The notes under the pieces: model-generated
What the model saw: the letters and a program-made list of their open reading frames with translations, nothing else
The model's database searches: none
Told to the model about the DNA's origin: nothing
Position numbers and translations under genes: made by a program
In this document: positions 23,403 to 23,709 of the stretch, in pieces
How the letters are laid out: every line of letters begins with the position of its first letter
How positions within the stretch are numbered: position 1 is the stretch's first letter
Assembly: GCA_046727755.1 (NCBI GenBank)
Contig: JBKPDG010000072.1
Location: 1-23,709 of the forward strand
Length of the DNA stretch: 23,709 bases
Direction of reading: 5' to 3'
Origin: JALZAA01 sp046727755
GTDB lineage: Bacteria > Actinomycetota > Acidimicrobiia > IMCC26256 > JACDBD01

Positions 23403-23709
23403 TCTTCAGCTCGGGCCGGTAGACCTTCTTCGGCGCGAGTTCCTCGACGCTCTCGGCGATCGCCACGAACGCCTTCGACGCCTCGTCGTCGGGGTGGGTC
23501 ACCACGAGGGGCCGTCCCTCGTCGGCGCCGACGCGCAGCTCCGGCACCAACGGCACCTGCCCGAGCAACGGAACGCCGAGCTGGTCGGCGAGCTCGGCGC
23601 CTCCGCCCGCGCCGAACAGCTCGTACGCCTTGCCGTCGTCGCCCCGGAACCACGACATGTTCTCGATCACGCCCATCACGTCGAGATTGACCTTCTGACT
23701 CATGTACGC
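23395..23709 (-). CDS. mrp: Mrp/ApbC (NBP35-type) P-loop ATPase, C-terminal part
   Basis: The last 104 residues are present; the gene runs off the right edge, and the ATG at 23701-23703 is internal because the frame stays open beyond it. SQKVNLDVMGVIENMSWF, then FGAGGGAELADQLGVPLLGQVPL, are highly typical of the Mrp family, which carries or inserts iron-sulfur clusters. In most members the ENMS segment is followed by CxxC; here it reads WFRGDDGKAYELFG without cysteines, as seen in many actinobacterial Mrp proteins. The Walker A lies outside the window. It is convergent with the DUF2207-like gene. Nearby cluster users (QcrA, WhiB, the uracil glycosylase) are plausible clients, but this is inference. 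Confidence 0.92.
   Translation of the reverse strand, partial: AYMSQKVNLDVMGVIENMSWFRGDDGKAYELFGAGGGAELADQLGVPLLGQVPLVPELRVGADEGRPLVVTHPDDEASKAFVAIAESVEELAPKKVYRPELKIT

Noticed and set aside
23403..23709. Continuation of the 21931 frame to the window edge
   Set aside because: Open only because it is antisense to the strongly conserved Mrp C-terminus; the protein sequence loses membrane-protein character and the neighbouring frame gives a natural end.
1..23709. Mobile elements, CRISPR arrays, defence or biosynthetic clusters, tRNA genes
   Set aside because: I looked for transposase, integrase, repeat-spacer and cloverleaf patterns on both strands and saw none; nearly all DNA is accounted for by core genes.

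Overview
The window comes from a high-GC actinobacterium (Actinomycetota). The evidence is a fused two-domain 2-oxoglutarate enzyme (Kgd), a WhiB1-like iron-sulfur regulator beside a PdtaS-type sensor kinase, a DUF3107 protein, the paired Get3/ArsA-like ATPases known from mycobacteria, and the actinobacterial bcc-aa3 respiratory set (di-haem QcrC, three-helix Rieske QcrA, CtaF). Most genes begin with GTG, and coding density is very high with no gap over 300 bp. I saw no tRNA, rRNA, CRISPR, insertion sequence or phage gene. The order deeper than phylum cannot be told from the sequence.

Layout. (1) 1-3826, plus strand: the 3' end of class II DAHP synthase (aroG), then kgd. (2) 5771-6673 down to 3823, minus strand: dapA, a small membrane protein coupled to it by a GTGA overlap, then a 14-helix MFS drug exporter that meets kgd tail to tail in a shared CTAG. 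(3) 6728-10023: a TSUP anion permease, a family-5 uracil-DNA glycosylase (again meeting in CTAG), a diacylglycerol/lipid kinase, and a glycerophosphodiester phosphodiesterase, with a nested terminator between the last two. (4) 10193-10486: whiB1-like gene, convergent with pdtaS. (5) 15397 down to 10511, minus strand: ctaG-like, DUF3107, two Get3/ArsA-like ATPases (GTGA overlap), a perfect 11-bp inverted repeat, then pdtaS. (6) 15448-19094, plus strand: ctaE-qcrC-qcrA-qcrB, with GTGA overlaps at two junctions. (7) 21884 down to 19104, minus strand: ctaC-ctaD-ctaF, convergent with qcrB. (8) 21931-23402: a DUF2207-like membrane protein that appears broken by a one-base deletion, convergent with the C-terminal end of an Mrp/ApbC ATPase running off the right edge.

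How it fits together. Regions 5-7 carry essentially the whole core of the cytochrome bcc-aa3 supercomplex: quinol oxidation by QcrA/B, electron transfer through the di-haem QcrC to the CuA site of CtaC, oxygen reduction in CtaD, plus CtaE, CtaF and a CtaG-type assembly factor. Kgd feeds the TCA cycle. WhiB1 and PdtaS are redox/nitric-oxide-linked regulators, and both the Get3-like pair and Mrp are P-loop ATPases. The content is mostly conserved core metabolism. The items most worth a second look are regulatory and structural: the long inverted repeat between the ATPase pair and pdtaS, a fourfold octamer repeat that supplies both the ctaD stop and the ctaF start, the DUF2207 frameshift, and the linkage of DUF3107 and the Get3-like pair to respiratory assembly.
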